Under the pieces are notes generated by a model. It saw nothing but the letters and a program-made list of their open reading frames with translations, made no database searches and was not told where the DNA came from. Source: JAJDAT01 sp964570665 (GTDB lineage: Bacteria; Nitrospinota; Nitrospinia; Nitrospinales; JAJDAT01). From it: 64,000 nucleotides of DNA. Made by a program: the position numbers and the translations under genes. The stretch is taken from NCBI GenBank assembly GCA_964570665.1, contig CAZMZH010000010.1, positions 62,001 to 126,000 on the forward strand. Reading direction: 5' to 3'. How positions within the stretch are numbered: position 1 is the first letter of the stretch; each line of letters starts with the position of its first letter. Shown here piece after piece: positions 18,064-26,923 of the stretch.

Positions 18064-19845
18064 TTAATCTTTGCTGGGCGGTGGGGGAGCGGGTTTGAAA
18101 TCGTCGAGTTTACTGGGTATTTCGTCGAGGAAACGTTCTCTGATTTTATAGACGGACGGTTTACCTTCAGCTTGCGCATAATATAGTGCGTCTTCCGTTT
18201 TATTTCCTACTTTTAAATGAGCCATTTGTTTTTTATCTTTATCCCAAACGGTGATTTCTAATTTAGGTTTATTCAATCCCGTTGTTTCATCCGTTAGAGT
18301 GGCTTCAATTATTTCCGTGAACTCTAAGTTGTTGAGCGTCCACAATATATCGCGAGCTTTAAAAGATTTCATGTTGTCGACTTTTTCCGGTTTGGTTAAA
18401 AGCCAATCGTCGTCGCCAGACGCTACCAACTCAAACGTCTTATCTGAATATTTCACTTCAATTTTTTTTGCGTCGTCCATTTTTAGCGAAGCCAGACTTT
18501 TATTTCGCAATTCGTGAAGAGTTCGGAATATTTTTTCTAACGCATCGTTTTTGACCGTGAATATTGGCGAATCGCCAGACCGCATTGCAAAGAAGGTTTC
18601 CTTCACTTCGGTTTCTTTACCAATAAGCAATGTCTGTTCACCTTTGTCTTTTAGATGGAGCGTAAAAGATTTTTTTGGAGTGTCCAAACCAAAAGGTTCT
18701 AAGCTATCGGCTTTGCCAATGACATACTCTGCGACTTGGACGTCGGTAAGATCAAACAACAGACTATTAACAGTTGCGGTGTCGGTTTCTGTTGGCGTTG
18801 GTTTTACCAATTTCCAATCGGCTTCCTTTTCGCCTTTATTGGCAGCCTCAATTGTTTCGCCTGAGGTTTTAGTTTCAAACCCGGTTATATCCTCTTTAAC
18901 AAAATCGAAAAGTTTTTTACTTAAAAACTTTAAAGGATCTTTTGGAAATTTGTCAATAAGCGTTGTTTCCAGAGCGAAAACGTTCTTGGTAGATTCTCTC
19001 TTTGCGTAATAAATATCTTCCTTGTTAGATCCGACTAAAAGGATATGCGATTTAGAATTGTCTTTTTCGGTGAGCGTTACTTTTATCGAGGGGTTGTCTA
19101 GTGCGAACTTTGTCAGATCTTTTGGATCTTCGCTATCAAACGATTTAATTTTCCCGACGTCAATTGAACTGAGTAAATTATCGACTTCGGATTTTTCTGC
19201 TTTTGAATTCAGATCGCCGCTTTGAACAGTCCAGTTATTTTCTTTCTTCTCAAATCCAATTTTTATGTTTTCTCGCTCGATATTTATCTTTGAAATGGTT
19301 CCTGTGGAAAAGTCGAGAATGGTTTTATCTCTTAAATCATATATAGACTTATTCAGATCTTTGCGCGATACGGAGGATAACAACACGGCTGGTTTATCGT
19401 TTAATTTTATGTAAAGAGACGAACCAATAGGAGAGGTGTCCCCTACAAGTATGGATGTGTCTTTCCCCTCCTTGAGGCCCAACGTAAGCGTGAGCTTGGG
19501 GTCTTTTAGTCCAAATGCCGATAAGTCTTTTGGCGCTTCGTCAACGACTCGACTGTGTTTTGCGGTTTTTAGAGTATTGAGGAGGCTATCGACTTCGCTT
19601 TCGTCCGATTTGGCTTTGACCGGTTCTAAAATGTTCCAATTTTCGCCCTCTTTCTTCAAGCTGATTTTAGAACCGTTCGAAGACAGGGATAAGCTGGTTA
19701 CGTTTTTCTCGTCAAATAAAACGATTTTTTCGGACTGTTCTTTTTTCTCTTTTTTTTTCTTTTCAGCGGGGATGTCGACTAAGAAGTAGTATGACCCTAT
19801 GACGGCCAGGGCCAAGGTCATCCCCAGAGCGCCTTTAAATTTCAT
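18064..19845 (-). CDS. DUF4340-type repeat protein, ABC-export associated
   Basis: Membrane-anchored extracytoplasmic protein. An N-terminal hydrophobic segment (LGMTLALAVIGSYYFLVDI, residues ~8-25 from this start) is followed by a charged linker and several repeats of the DUF4340 pattern: VTSLSL...W.I..P...ADE..VDSLL..L...., then LGL..P...LTL.....TLLVG, occurring about three to four times (near residues 50, 190, 320 and 440). I start it at 19845 because this ATG overlaps the stop of the GldG-like gene as ATGA and has GGAGAAG upstream; a start six codons earlier is also open. It is the last gene of the leftward ABC operon, where such proteins typically accompany GldG. Function unproven. Confidence 0.75.
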   Translation of the reverse strand: MKFKGALGMTLALAVIGSYYFLVDIPAEKKKKEKKEQSEKIVLFDEKNVTSLSLSSNGSKISLKKEGENWNILEPVKAKSDESEVDSLLNTLKTAKHSRVVDEAPKDLSAFGLKDPKLTLTLGLKEGKDTSILVGDTSPIGSSLYIKLNDKPAVLLSSVSRKDLNKSIYDLRDKTILDFSTGTISKINIERENIKIGFEKKENNWTVQSGDLNSKAEKSEVDNLLSSIDVGKIKSFDSEDPKDLTKFALDNPSIKVTLTEKDNSKSHILLVGSNKEDIYYAKRESTKNVFALETTLIDKFPKDPLKFLSKKLFDFVKEDITGFETKTSGETIEAANKGEKEADWKLVKPTPTETDTATVNSLLFDLTDVQVAEYVIGKADSLEPFGLDTPKKSFTLHLKDKGEQTLLIGKETEVKETFFAMRSGDSPIFTVKNDALEKIFRTLHELRNKSLASLKMDDAKKIEVKYSDKTFELVASGDDDWLLTKPEKVDNMKSFKARDILWTLNNLEFTEIIEATLTDETTGLNKPKLEITVWDKDKKQMAHLKVGNKTEDALYYAQAEGKPSVYKIRERFLDEIPSKLDDFKPAPPPPSKD

Positions 19846-21401
19846 AAGCCGCGTCTTCTCCACCAGGTTCTAAACCCAGCAAATAGGGTCGCTCCTGGAA
19901 TTATTATTATTGTTACTAAAAAGATAAGGGTTCCTTGCGCTCGACTTAATTGGATTGGATTATTTTTCTTTTCTTTTGGGCGAATGGATATCCGGTTTTT
20001 TTCTTCGACCATCCAGGATGCGATATTTAAAAATAAATCGCCGTTACCTGAAAAACCAAAATAAGAATTGTTTGCAAAATCGGAATCTCCTATTACGATC
20101 AACCGTCCTTCCTTTGTTTCTTCTTTGGAATCTGTTTCTTTAGCGGCGTTTTCTTCGTCTTGCGAAGGAGAGCCAATTTTCTTGGTTGCTATTACTGCCG
20201 CCATCAATGGGCCTTGAGTATCTTCTCCTAGATCAAATTGAACCTTGCCGCCTTCAACATTGGTTTCTCCCCAACTGTTTTGGCCCGATTTAAATAACTC
20301 AACAGTTATTACGCCATCTGTTGGTTTTATCAAGATGGATCTTAATAAAGGAAATATGGAACTGAGTCCAAAGTCTTTGAAAATTTCATGTTGAGCAAAT
20401 TGATTGACGATGGGAGCTGCAAAGTCTCCTCCAAATAATTTAGAAAGAGGATCTATGATCAAATCGTTTCTTAACTCGATACCCCATTTGGATAATAATG
20501 TTTTTAAACCAGGGTCGGTTTGTGGGTCTGCCAGCAATATTACGGCGCCGCCTTTGTTTAAGTAAGCTTCTAGTAATTCTTCTTCCTTATCCACCAATGG
20601 TTTTTGCGGTCCGCTTATAAAAACTAGATCCGCGTCTTGAGGAATTTGTGCCGTTTGTAGAAGGAGTAAAGTTTTGACAGCGTGTCCATCTTTTTCAAGA
20701 GCCGCCTTCGCTTGTGAATAATCCTCTTTGCCGCTGGCTTGTGTATTTCTTTCGCCATGACCTTCGAGAAAATAAATCGTCTTTTTTCGATCCTGGAGAA
20801 TTTTTAAAATGCCGTTTGTCAGGTTATCTTCTGTCGGATTGTTAATTTTAGTTTCGTTGGAACCGCTTTCTAAAGCGACGGTGCCGTAGGTTTTAATCCC
20901 ATATTGTTTTGTGATAGCGGGACTTTTATCGGGGTCGACAAAATTAAGGTCAATTTTGTCGGAAAGTCCCATGTATCCGTCTACTAATGTTTGGAACTCG
21001 GCTTTCTCCGGAGCTTCCGTCTGGAAAAAGGCGGTCATTTTTATGTCTTTATCCAAAGAAGAAACAACTTTTGTCGTTTGCGGAGAAAGGGTATAAATGC
21101 CGCCTTCGGTAAAATCAAAACGGTGATTGTGTCTTGATAAAAGTAAGTTAACGAATACGAGGATTCCAAGAAAAGCGATGGTTAAAATAGCGGAGTTCGC
21201 CCCATGCACCGCCGTTCGTCCGGTAATAACTTTTTTGATTTTTGTTTTTTCAGAAAAGACGAAGAAGCCGCCATTCAGGAGTCCCACGATTGCCAGAGAA
21301 CCGGCAATCATCGTTTCTGAAGGGACAACAATATAAACGAAAAGCCCGGCTAATAGAAAAAACAGTCCGAGCCACCCGGATATGGAAATAAATTTCGACA
21401 T
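19842..21401 (-). CDS. GldG-like ABC transporter auxiliary protein
   Basis: Periplasm-facing component of Gld-type ABC exporters (GldG in gliding Bacteroidetes; similar proteins occur widely outside gliding bacteria). The 519-residue product has two N-terminal hydrophobic segments (~residues 8-50) and a third (~residues 72-90), a large extracytoplasmic domain with DFTEGGIYTLSPQTTKVV (~residue 97) and IYFLEGHGERN (~residue 212), and a C-terminal membrane anchor (~residues 490-512) ending in WWRRRGL. The operon order ATPase, permease, GldG-like, DUF4340-like is the usual one. The substrate is unknown. Confidence 0.82.
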   Translation of the reverse strand: MSKFISISGWLGLFFLLAGLFVYIVVPSETMIAGSLAIVGLLNGGFFVFSEKTKIKKVITGRTAVHGANSAILTIAFLGILVFVNLLLSRHNHRFDFTEGGIYTLSPQTTKVVSSLDKDIKMTAFFQTEAPEKAEFQTLVDGYMGLSDKIDLNFVDPDKSPAITKQYGIKTYGTVALESGSNETKINNPTEDNLTNGILKILQDRKKTIYFLEGHGERNTQASGKEDYSQAKAALEKDGHAVKTLLLLQTAQIPQDADLVFISGPQKPLVDKEEELLEAYLNKGGAVILLADPQTDPGLKTLLSKWGIELRNDLIIDPLSKLFGGDFAAPIVNQFAQHEIFKDFGLSSIFPLLRSILIKPTDGVITVELFKSGQNSWGETNVEGGKVQFDLGEDTQGPLMAAVIATKKIGSPSQDEENAAKETDSKEETKEGRLIVIGDSDFANNSYFGFSGNGDLFLNIASWMVEEKNRISIRPKEKKNNPIQLSRAQGTLIFLVTIIIIPGATLFAGFRTWWRRRGL

Positions 21402-21406
21402 CTATA

Positions 21407-22180
21407 TTATCTCCATCGATTAGAGTCAAGGGTTCTATGGGTTAGGAACAATCCGAAAAGAATAACCGAAAGGTAATAGCCAAGATCGCCCACGTCTAGT
21501 ATGCCTTTAAAAAAAGGATCGAGATGATCGATAAGAGAAAGATATTTAAGCAGTTCTCCAAAGTCGGAACCGGCGGCTTGCGCTCCCCACCCAATGATCC
21601 ACATGAATAAGGTGAATCCAAAACTCATTACGGCGGCGACTATTTGGTTATCCGTTAAAGAGGAGGCCAAAACTCCAACGGAAATATAACAACTGGCCAT
21701 TAGCAACATTCCCAGATAGCTTGTAACGATAGGTCCTATTTCAGGTTCCCCAACGTTAAATAGCATGCCGATGGAAATTAGCGTTAACGCAATCATGGTT
21801 GAGACTACGAAAAAACAAGCTAGAAATTTTCCAATAACGATCTCGTGGAGTTGCACTGGGGAAGATAATAATAAATTGACAGATTTATTTTTTTTCTCTT
21901 CTGAAAAACTGCGCATAGTAATCAACGGAATCATGAGCAAAAGAATGACGCCCATATTGTGTAGGGCAGGTTGAACTACCATATCGTTAAGATTGAGTCC
22001 CATGCCGCCCATTTGGCCGGCAAACTGCGCGGCTTGCATGCTTTGGAAGCTGAAAAAATTTAAAATATTGAAAAAGATATAATTGAATAAGATCAAGAAT
22101 ACCGCGGTCAATACGTAAAAAATAGGCGATTTGAAAAATGAGCTCAAATCCCGGAAAGCTATTATAAAAGTGGATCTCAT
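21407..22180 (-). CDS. ABC-2 type transporter permease (GldF-like)
   Basis: Membrane subunit of an ABC exporter. The 257-residue product has six hydrophobic segments with the ABC-2 layout. An NPxF-like region after TM1, MRSFSEEKKNKSVNLLLSSPVQLHEIVIGKFLACFF (~residues 94-130), is the cytoplasmic coupling motif of NosY/GldF-type permeases. It begins 2 bp after the ATPase gene and ends 5 bp before the GldG-like gene, so the three genes are translationally linked. Confidence 0.88.
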   Translation of the reverse strand: MRSTFIIAFRDLSSFFKSPIFYVLTAVFLILFNYIFFNILNFFSFQSMQAAQFAGQMGGMGLNLNDMVVQPALHNMGVILLLMIPLITMRSFSEEKKNKSVNLLLSSPVQLHEIVIGKFLACFFVVSTMIALTLISIGMLFNVGEPEIGPIVTSYLGMLLMASCYISVGVLASSLTDNQIVAAVMSFGFTLFMWIIGWGAQAAGSDFGELLKYLSLIDHLDPFFKGILDVGDLGYYLSVILFGLFLTHRTLDSNRWR

Positions 22181-22182
22181 AA

Positions 22183-23112
22183 CTAAGCCTGGGCTTCTTC
22201 GGTAGTGAGTTTAAGGAATACGTCTTCTAACGAAACGGCAGGTTGTTTCAATTCGACAAGTCCCCATTTATTATTCAGGGTTGTTTGCGCAATCTCGTCT
22301 TGTAAATTGGAATCTAGTTCGCATTCGATTTGAAATTCCCCTTTATCGTTTTGACTGGTGGAAATAACGCCTTTTATTTTTTCGAGAATTTCTTTGGCCT
22401 GATTATGCCCTTCGCGAATAGTCAATTGGATTCTTTCGGTTTTTCGTAATGAAGCGGTGAGCCCTTCAAGAGAATCTACAGCTGCAATTTCCCCTTCATG
22501 GATTATTATGACTCGTTTGCAGATTTGAGTAATCTCTGGAAGGATATGGGAACTTAAAATGATAGTTCGATCTTTAGAGAGTTCATTAATTAGTTTTCGA
22601 ATTTCAATGATTTGTATAGGATCTAGACCGATAGTTGGTTCGTCCAGAATCAGAATCTCGGGTTCGTGGATTAGAGCTTGCGCCAAGCCTACCCGTTGTT
22701 GAAAACCTTTTGACAAACGGCCTGTAATCCGGTGTTTAACGTCATTGAGCCAGCATTTATCTAAAACGGTTTCGACAGCTTCGTCGATTTTATTCTTGGG
22801 AACGGATCGAATTCCCGCCGCAAAACGTAGGTAATCGGATACTATCATATCGGGATAGAGTGGCGGAATTTCAGGTAAGTATCCAATAATCTTTTTTATT
22901 TCAAAGGATTCTTCGAAAATATCGAATCCGCCAATTTTCGCCGAACCTCCCGAAGCGGGAATGATGCACGATAAAATATTCATCGTGGTAGATTTTCCGG
23001 CGCCATTAGGCCCAAGAAAACCTACGACTTCCCCTTTTTCAATATTAAATGTCAGTTGTTTAATGGCTTGGCGGGGGCCGTAAAACTTGGTCAAACTATC
23101 GACCGCAATCAT
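22183..23112 (-). CDS. ABC transporter ATP-binding protein
   Basis: Nucleotide-binding subunit for the adjacent permease. The 309-residue protein shows Walker A GPNGAGKST (~residues 34-42), the Q-loop YLPEIPP (~residue 79), the signature LSKGFQQRVGLAQAL (~residue 133), Walker B ILILDEPTIGLDP (~residue 155) and the switch HILPEI (~residue 190). About 80 C-terminal residues beyond the ATPase domain are typical of the NatA/GldA/CcmA subgroup. It is the promoter-proximal gene; TATCTCCTG... (Shine-Dalgarno AGGAGAT on the minus strand) lies just upstream. Confidence 0.92.
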   Translation of the reverse strand: MIAVDSLTKFYGPRQAIKQLTFNIEKGEVVGFLGPNGAGKSTTMNILSCIIPASGGSAKIGGFDIFEESFEIKKIIGYLPEIPPLYPDMIVSDYLRFAAGIRSVPKNKIDEAVETVLDKCWLNDVKHRITGRLSKGFQQRVGLAQALIHEPEILILDEPTIGLDPIQIIEIRKLINELSKDRTIILSSHILPEITQICKRVIIIHEGEIAAVDSLEGLTASLRKTERIQLTIREGHNQAKEILEKIKGVISTSQNDKGEFQIECELDSNLQDEIAQTTLNNKWGLVELKQPAVSLEDVFLKLTTEEAQA

Positions 23113-23326
23113 TTTATCTCCTGCTAAGAATAGCGAATTTGGAAGTATAACAGCTCTATATTAAATTTAATATTTTAAAAAATATCATACTCAAAAAACT
23201 TTTTTCAATTAAAATTTTTTAATGATTTTATTGGGATTTGGGTTGTTTTTTTTAAGACCGGTTATTATGAAAAATAATGTTCGGAAAGCTTTATGATGGG
23301 ATATTTTGCGTTTGAGAAGGGTTTGA

Positions 23327-24370
23327 CTAACGGATTTTTATCCGCTTGCCGTCGTTTTGTGCGGATCGGTAGATGGATGTAATGATTTGAAGGGCTCTAA
23401 GTCCATCCATTCCAGAAGAGGCGCTTGGCGTTTGTTTTTTTATACGGCGAACCAAATCTCGAGCTCCTCCAATAAAGGGGCTCTCGTAATTTTTTATTTC
23501 GGGGAAGGAGACTTTTTCAAGTTCTTGAAAACCCGTAAATTTGCCGCTCTTTTTTGTTATATAGAGCTGTCTATTCGAGTTCCCTATAAGGATTCTTCCT
23601 TCGGATCCTTGAATGTCCAATTCAAAGTTGAAGTATTTCCGGGCTCCTCCGCCTTCGATGAAGCCGATGGTTCCATTTTTAAAACGGATCGTGGCCGCTG
23701 CAGTTTCTTCAATATATTTTATTCCATTAGATCTTAATTCAAATCCGGAAACCCAATCGGGAGGACCGGCAAAATAAAGCATTAAATCTGTTAAGTGAGT
23801 GCCATCATGAAATAATGGACCTCCTCCATGTTCCGAAGCTAATAGTTTTGGAGGAATCCATGATAATGCATTCCCAATAATAGTGCGAAGTTCTCCTATT
23901 TTACCGCGTTCTATTAATTTTTTAGCCTTACGGTAGTAAGGATCCCAACGCCGTTCATGATTAATCACAAGAGGTACGTTTTTACTTTCGCATGTGCGAA
24001 CCATCGCTTTTCCCTGTGACGTGTTTATAGCGATAGGTTTTTCGCAAAAAATTCCTTTGACACCCAAACGCGCCGACGTTTTTACCATTTCCGAATGCAA
24101 ATGTGTCCATGTAGCAATAGAAACGATGTCGGGTTTAACTTTGCGAATCATTTCTTTGTAATCGGAAAATAAATTATCAACTTTCCAGCGTTTGCCAAAC
24201 CGTTTGAGTCGATCCAGATTTATATCGCATCCGGATACAATTTTGGTTTGAGCCAGAGCGTCAAAAGCTCCTGCATGCGTACAGGGTTTGCCGCGCAATG
24301 GATCTTCTTCCAAAAGGCTTCCGATTCTTCCACATCCAATGACGGCGACAGTTAATGGTTTCATTACCAA
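23327..24370 (-). CDS. Gfo/Idh/MocA family oxidoreductase
   Basis: NAD(P)-dependent sugar or inositol dehydrogenase-like enzyme; substrate unknown. The 347-residue protein has the N-terminal nucleotide-binding motif VAVIGCGRIGSLLEED (~residues 8-23), the conserved EKP lysine in GIFCEKPIAI (~residues 111-118) and a C-terminal substrate domain with the GGGPLFHDGTHLTDLMLYF histidine segment (~residue 180). Family members often act on sugar nucleotides for surface glycans or flagellin glycosylation. Its location next to the flagellin cluster makes this plausible, but it is only inference. It is a single-gene unit. Confidence 0.85.
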   Translation of the reverse strand: MVMKPLTVAVIGCGRIGSLLEEDPLRGKPCTHAGAFDALAQTKIVSGCDINLDRLKRFGKRWKVDNLFSDYKEMIRKVKPDIVSIATWTHLHSEMVKTSARLGVKGIFCEKPIAINTSQGKAMVRTCESKNVPLVINHERRWDPYYRKAKKLIERGKIGELRTIIGNALSWIPPKLLASEHGGGPLFHDGTHLTDLMLYFAGPPDWVSGFELRSNGIKYIEETAAATIRFKNGTIGFIEGGGARKYFNFELDIQGSEGRILIGNSNRQLYITKKSGKFTGFQELEKVSFPEIKNYESPFIGGARDLVRRIKKQTPSASSGMDGLRALQIITSIYRSAQNDGKRIKIR

Positions 24371-24403
24371 ATTTTCAAGCTACGCGATTTAAAAATTTCT
24401 GTT

Positions 24404-24441
24404 CGAAAAAAACTTGGCGGCCCCCCCCAGGTTGGGGGGCC
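24404..24441 (-). terminator. terminator of flagellin 1
   Basis: On the minus strand, GGCCCCCC-loop-GGGGGGGGCC is followed within five bases by a seven-T run (AAAAAAA at 24404-24411 on the plus strand). It lies 190 bp after the flagellin 1 stop and closes the leftward flagellin region. Confidence 0.7.
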
Positions 24442-24629
24442 TCCAAATCAAGATTCGGACAGACTACACCCCGCTTACCCCGGACAAGGGTTGCAACGGA
24501 ATTTTTGCGTTTTTGAAAAATTTTCCAGACGGGGGCTTTTGAAGCGTTCCCGCCAACGCTTTGGAACTAACATTCTTAAAATTTATTTTATACATTAATA
24601 ACCTCGGATTTTAAGTGATTTTGAATGAG

Positions 24630-25487
24630 TTAGTTTAATTGTAAAAGTTGAAGTACGCTTTGAGGATTCAAATTGGCTTGTCCTACCATCGCGGTAGAAG
24701 CTTGTACTTGAATTTGTTGCCTCGTCAAATTGGCGAAACTTTCTCCAAGGTCGGCATCAGACACGATTGAGTCTGCCCTGACGTTTTCTTCAACAGAACG
24801 ATCTATATGCGATTCTGTGCTCGCTAATCTTTCGGCGGCTACAGAAACTCGACTTCTAGTTTCAATAATATCATCTATCAGAACTTCAATCGCTCCGCCA
24901 GCGGCAAGCGCCGATTCTTGAGTATTGACAGAAAGTTGATCAAGACCTGTAGCTGCGGATCTTAAGTCGTCGACGTCTAAAATTTCGTTGAGATTGAACC
25001 TGTTAACGGAGGTGCCGTCTAATCCAGTTTGGATGATGTAAGGATTACCAGCTCCCCTTGATAAGGAACCTTCTAACAATTTTTGTCCATTGAATTCTGT
25101 TGTGTTTGCTATTCGATCCAACTCTTCTCTCAGCTGATTGAACTCCAATTGAACGCTTTCTCGTTGCGTGTCGCTGATAGTTCCGGATGCTGATTGCTGC
25201 GCCAATTCTCGAAGTCGAATCAAAATGGAAGAAACTTCTCCAATGGATCCTTCTACGGTATTTACTAAGGCGATGGCATCGCTAGTGTTTCTTGAAGCTT
25301 GGCGTAAAACAAGATTATCGGCTCGTAATGTTTGAGAGATAGAAAATGCGGCGGAATCTTCGCCAGCTTGTTGGAATCTTTGTCCTGAAGCGACTTGCTT
25401 AATAGAATTTTCTAACCTGTCGTTGTTTGTTGTCAGGTTTCTTTGCGCGTTTTGAGAAACGAGATTGGTAAAAATCTGTAATGCCAT
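24630..25487 (-). CDS. fliC: flagellin 1 (divergent paralogue)
   Basis: Filament subunit secreted by the flagellar type III system. The 285-residue protein consists almost only of the N-terminal helical domain (residues ~1-140) and the C-terminal domain (~200-285, ending in STAMVGQANLNPQSVLQLLQLN), with almost no surface D2/D3 insert. It is the most divergent of the five local flagellins (QRNLTTNNDRLENSIKQVASG instead of QRILGNNNDRLAQSVERIASG; GEDSAAFSISQTLRADN instead of GADDAAGLAISESLRSD). GGAGGAAAA is the ribosome-binding site. The gap to flagellin 2 is only 103 bp and lacks a sigma-28 site, so it is probably transcribed with flagellin 2. Confidence 0.93.
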   Translation of the reverse strand: MALQIFTNLVSQNAQRNLTTNNDRLENSIKQVASGQRFQQAGEDSAAFSISQTLRADNLVLRQASRNTSDAIALVNTVEGSIGEVSSILIRLRELAQQSASGTISDTQRESVQLEFNQLREELDRIANTTEFNGQKLLEGSLSRGAGNPYIIQTGLDGTSVNRFNLNEILDVDDLRSAATGLDQLSVNTQESALAAGGAIEVLIDDIIETRSRVSVAAERLASTESHIDRSVEENVRADSIVSDADLGESFANLTRQQIQVQASTAMVGQANLNPQSVLQLLQLN

Positions 25488-25528
25488 TTCAATTTTCCTC
25501 CGTGAAAAATGATTTTGTCATACTGTTA

Positions 25529-25544
25529 TTAGCTTCCTTGCTAA
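25529..25544 (-). promoter_or_regulatory. CsrA-like hairpin in flagellin 1 leader
   Basis: On the minus strand, TTAGC-AAGGAA-GCTAA: a 5-bp stem with the GGA in a six-base loop. It lies about 40 bases before the start codon. This is the structure of CsrA/RsmA sites, and three other flagellin leaders have equivalents. Confidence 0.5.
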
Positions 25545-25590
25545 AACAATGGCAATTTCAATAAATATTTTATTTAATTTTGTTGTTGAA

Positions 25591-26448
25591 TTACTGTAGT
25601 AATTGCAATACCGATTGCGGAATCAAGTTGGCTTGTCCTACCATAGCGGTAGAAGACTGAACCAATATTTGGTTTCGCGTTAACAAAGCGACTTCTTCTG
25701 CGATATCTGCATCTCGAATAGCAGATTCTGCAGAGGTTAGGTTCTCAATAGAAATCGATATGTTGGATATTGCTCTTACGAGCCGGTTTTGCACGGCTCC
25801 GACTTTACCACGACCCTGCGTAACAAGCGTTATTGCGCTATTCATTACATCCAAAGCGGTCAAAGCGGCGTCGGAAGCGGTAACGCTTAAAACGTCTACT
25901 CCTAAACCAGAAGAGGTAATTGAACCAAGGTCGATTTGTTGGTTTAAGTTAATTCGACTGTCTGCTGATGAATCGATCCCGATTTGAATCAAAATGTGTT
26001 GATTTGATGAAATCGAAGAAGAAAGCGATCCGTCGATTAAGCGTTGGCCGTTAAACGAAGTCGTTTGCGCGATACGATCAATTTCATTTCTTAACGCGGT
26101 GAATTCTAATTGGATAGTTTGACGTTCGGTAGAACCTACAGTTCCGGTAGCCGCTTGAGAAGCGAGCTCTCTAAGCCGGATGAGAATTCCAGCTTGTTCG
26201 TTGAGCGCTCCCTCCGTTACGTTAATGAGAGCGATTCCGTCGTTTCCGTTTCGAACTGCTTGTCTTAAAGCTCTGATATCGGAACGTAATGATTCTGAAA
26301 TCGCCAAACCTGCGGCGTCGTCCGCTCCCCGGTTTACCCGGATTCCGGAAGCGATTCTTTCGACTGAAGACGCTAACCGGTCATTATTGATCCCTAAAAT
26401 ACGCTGGGCGTTTAATGAGGGAATATTGTTAAATATTCTTACTGGCAT
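25591..26448 (-). CDS. fliC: flagellin 2
   Basis: Flagellar filament protein of 285 residues, close to flagellins 3-5. Conserved N-terminal parts are RIFNNIPSLNAQRILG (residues 4-19), RGADDAAGLAISESLRSD (~residues 39-56) and EFTALRNEIDRIAQTTSFNG (~residue 120). The C-terminal segment is AIRDADIAEEVALLTRNQIL (~residue 242) followed by STAMVGQANLIPQSVLQLLQ. The central ~50 residues (about 140-200) vary between paralogues. A GGAGGA ribosome-binding site precedes the ATG. A sigma-28-like promoter at 26647-26620 gives a 172-bp leader containing a CsrA-like hairpin. Confidence 0.95.
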   Translation of the reverse strand: MPVRIFNNIPSLNAQRILGINNDRLASSVERIASGIRVNRGADDAAGLAISESLRSDIRALRQAVRNGNDGIALINVTEGALNEQAGILIRLRELASQAATGTVGSTERQTIQLEFTALRNEIDRIAQTTSFNGQRLIDGSLSSSISSNQHILIQIGIDSSADSRINLNQQIDLGSITSSGLGVDVLSVTASDAALTALDVMNSAITLVTQGRGKVGAVQNRLVRAISNISISIENLTSAESAIRDADIAEEVALLTRNQILVQSSTAMVGQANLIPQSVLQLLQ

Positions 26449-26482
26449 TTTAAAAATCCTCCGTGATTTTTAATTGTTTTGA

Positions 26483-26502
26483 TTTCGGCATCCTTGCCAA
26501 AA
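26483..26502 (-). promoter_or_regulatory. CsrA-like hairpin in flagellin 2 leader
   Basis: On the minus strand, TTTTGGC-AAGGAT-GCCGAAA: a 7-bp stem (one G-U pair) with AAGGAT in the loop, matching the ACARGGAUG core of CsrA sites. It lies about 40 bases before the flagellin 2 start, the same position as in flagellins 1 and 3. Confidence 0.55.
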
Positions 26503-26619
26503 CAGGAAAAAATGAAGCTTTAAATCAGTGTTATGTTTTTAACATGCTTGTTTCCTTTATATAGAGAAATTAAATGGTTAAATTTCGAATTAAATTGGTA
26601 TAAGTCCGTCATGAATTTC

Positions 26620-26647
26620 CTAACGGATTTTGGTCTGAAATACTTTA
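26620..26647 (-). promoter_or_regulatory. sigma-28 promoter of flagellin 2
   Basis: Minus strand TAAAGTAT, 12-bp spacer, TCCGTTAG, compared with TAAAGTTT-N11-GCCGATAA for FliA. It is weaker in the -10 than the other copies, but the promoter-to-ATG distance (172 bp) equals that of flagellin 4. Confidence 0.5.
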
Positions 26648-26750
26648 TAGTTTTTTTCGCAGGGGGTAACGACCTCTCTTAAGAGAGGGAGAAGAAAGGA
26701 GTAGCGCGAAGCCGGTTTTTTTGTTTTGGGAGGTTTGTAATCGAAACTAA

Positions 26751-26802
26751 CCGCCGAGTTTGGCTTGATCTTAAAGGCTTTACCAAACCCGGCGGGTTTT
26801 TA
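26751..26802 (+). terminator. strong rightward terminator
   Basis: CCGCCGAGTTTGG (26751-26763) pairs with CCAAACCCGGCGG (26783-26795) at 12 of 13 positions and is followed by GTTTTTATTT. It works only for rightward transcription, although all genes here run leftward. Confidence 0.65.
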
Positions 26803-26867
26803 TTTAGAATCGACCATTACCGGTTGTTTCCCTCAATATGGAAACTTATGCGCTGAGAAATAATTTC

Positions 26868-26913
26868 AAGTTTAAGGAAGAATAATAAAGTTTTTATTAT
26901 TCTTCCTAAACTT
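26868..26913 (-). terminator. long hairpin at the flagellin 3 3' end
   Basis: A nearly perfect ~21-bp stem (AAGTTTAAGGAAGAATAATAA against its inverse) with a tiny loop lies 11-56 bp beyond the flagellin 3 stop. Outer bases AATTTC/GAAATT extend it. It is likely a terminator or an mRNA-stabilising structure. Confidence 0.65.
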
Positions 26914-26923
26914 ATTATTGAAA

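Larger units (their letters stand above)
26611..26802 (+). ncRNA. candidate plus-strand small RNA between flagellins 2 and 3
   Basis: An extended -10 (TGG then TATAAG, 26596-26604) is followed ~190 bp later by a strong plus-strand terminator (26751-26802). In between are CTCTCTT/AAGAGAG (stem at ~26673-26687) and GGA-containing purine-rich bases. No reading frame with a ribosome-binding site is seen. The predicted RNA crosses, in antisense, the sigma-28 promoter of flagellin 2. Both ends are inferred only. Confidence 0.3.

Noticed and set aside
26640..26802. Possible cyclic-di-GMP (GEMM) riboswitch
   Set aside because: AGCGCGAAGCC recalls the GEMM core, but the partner element and P1 pairing are missing and no rightward gene follows.
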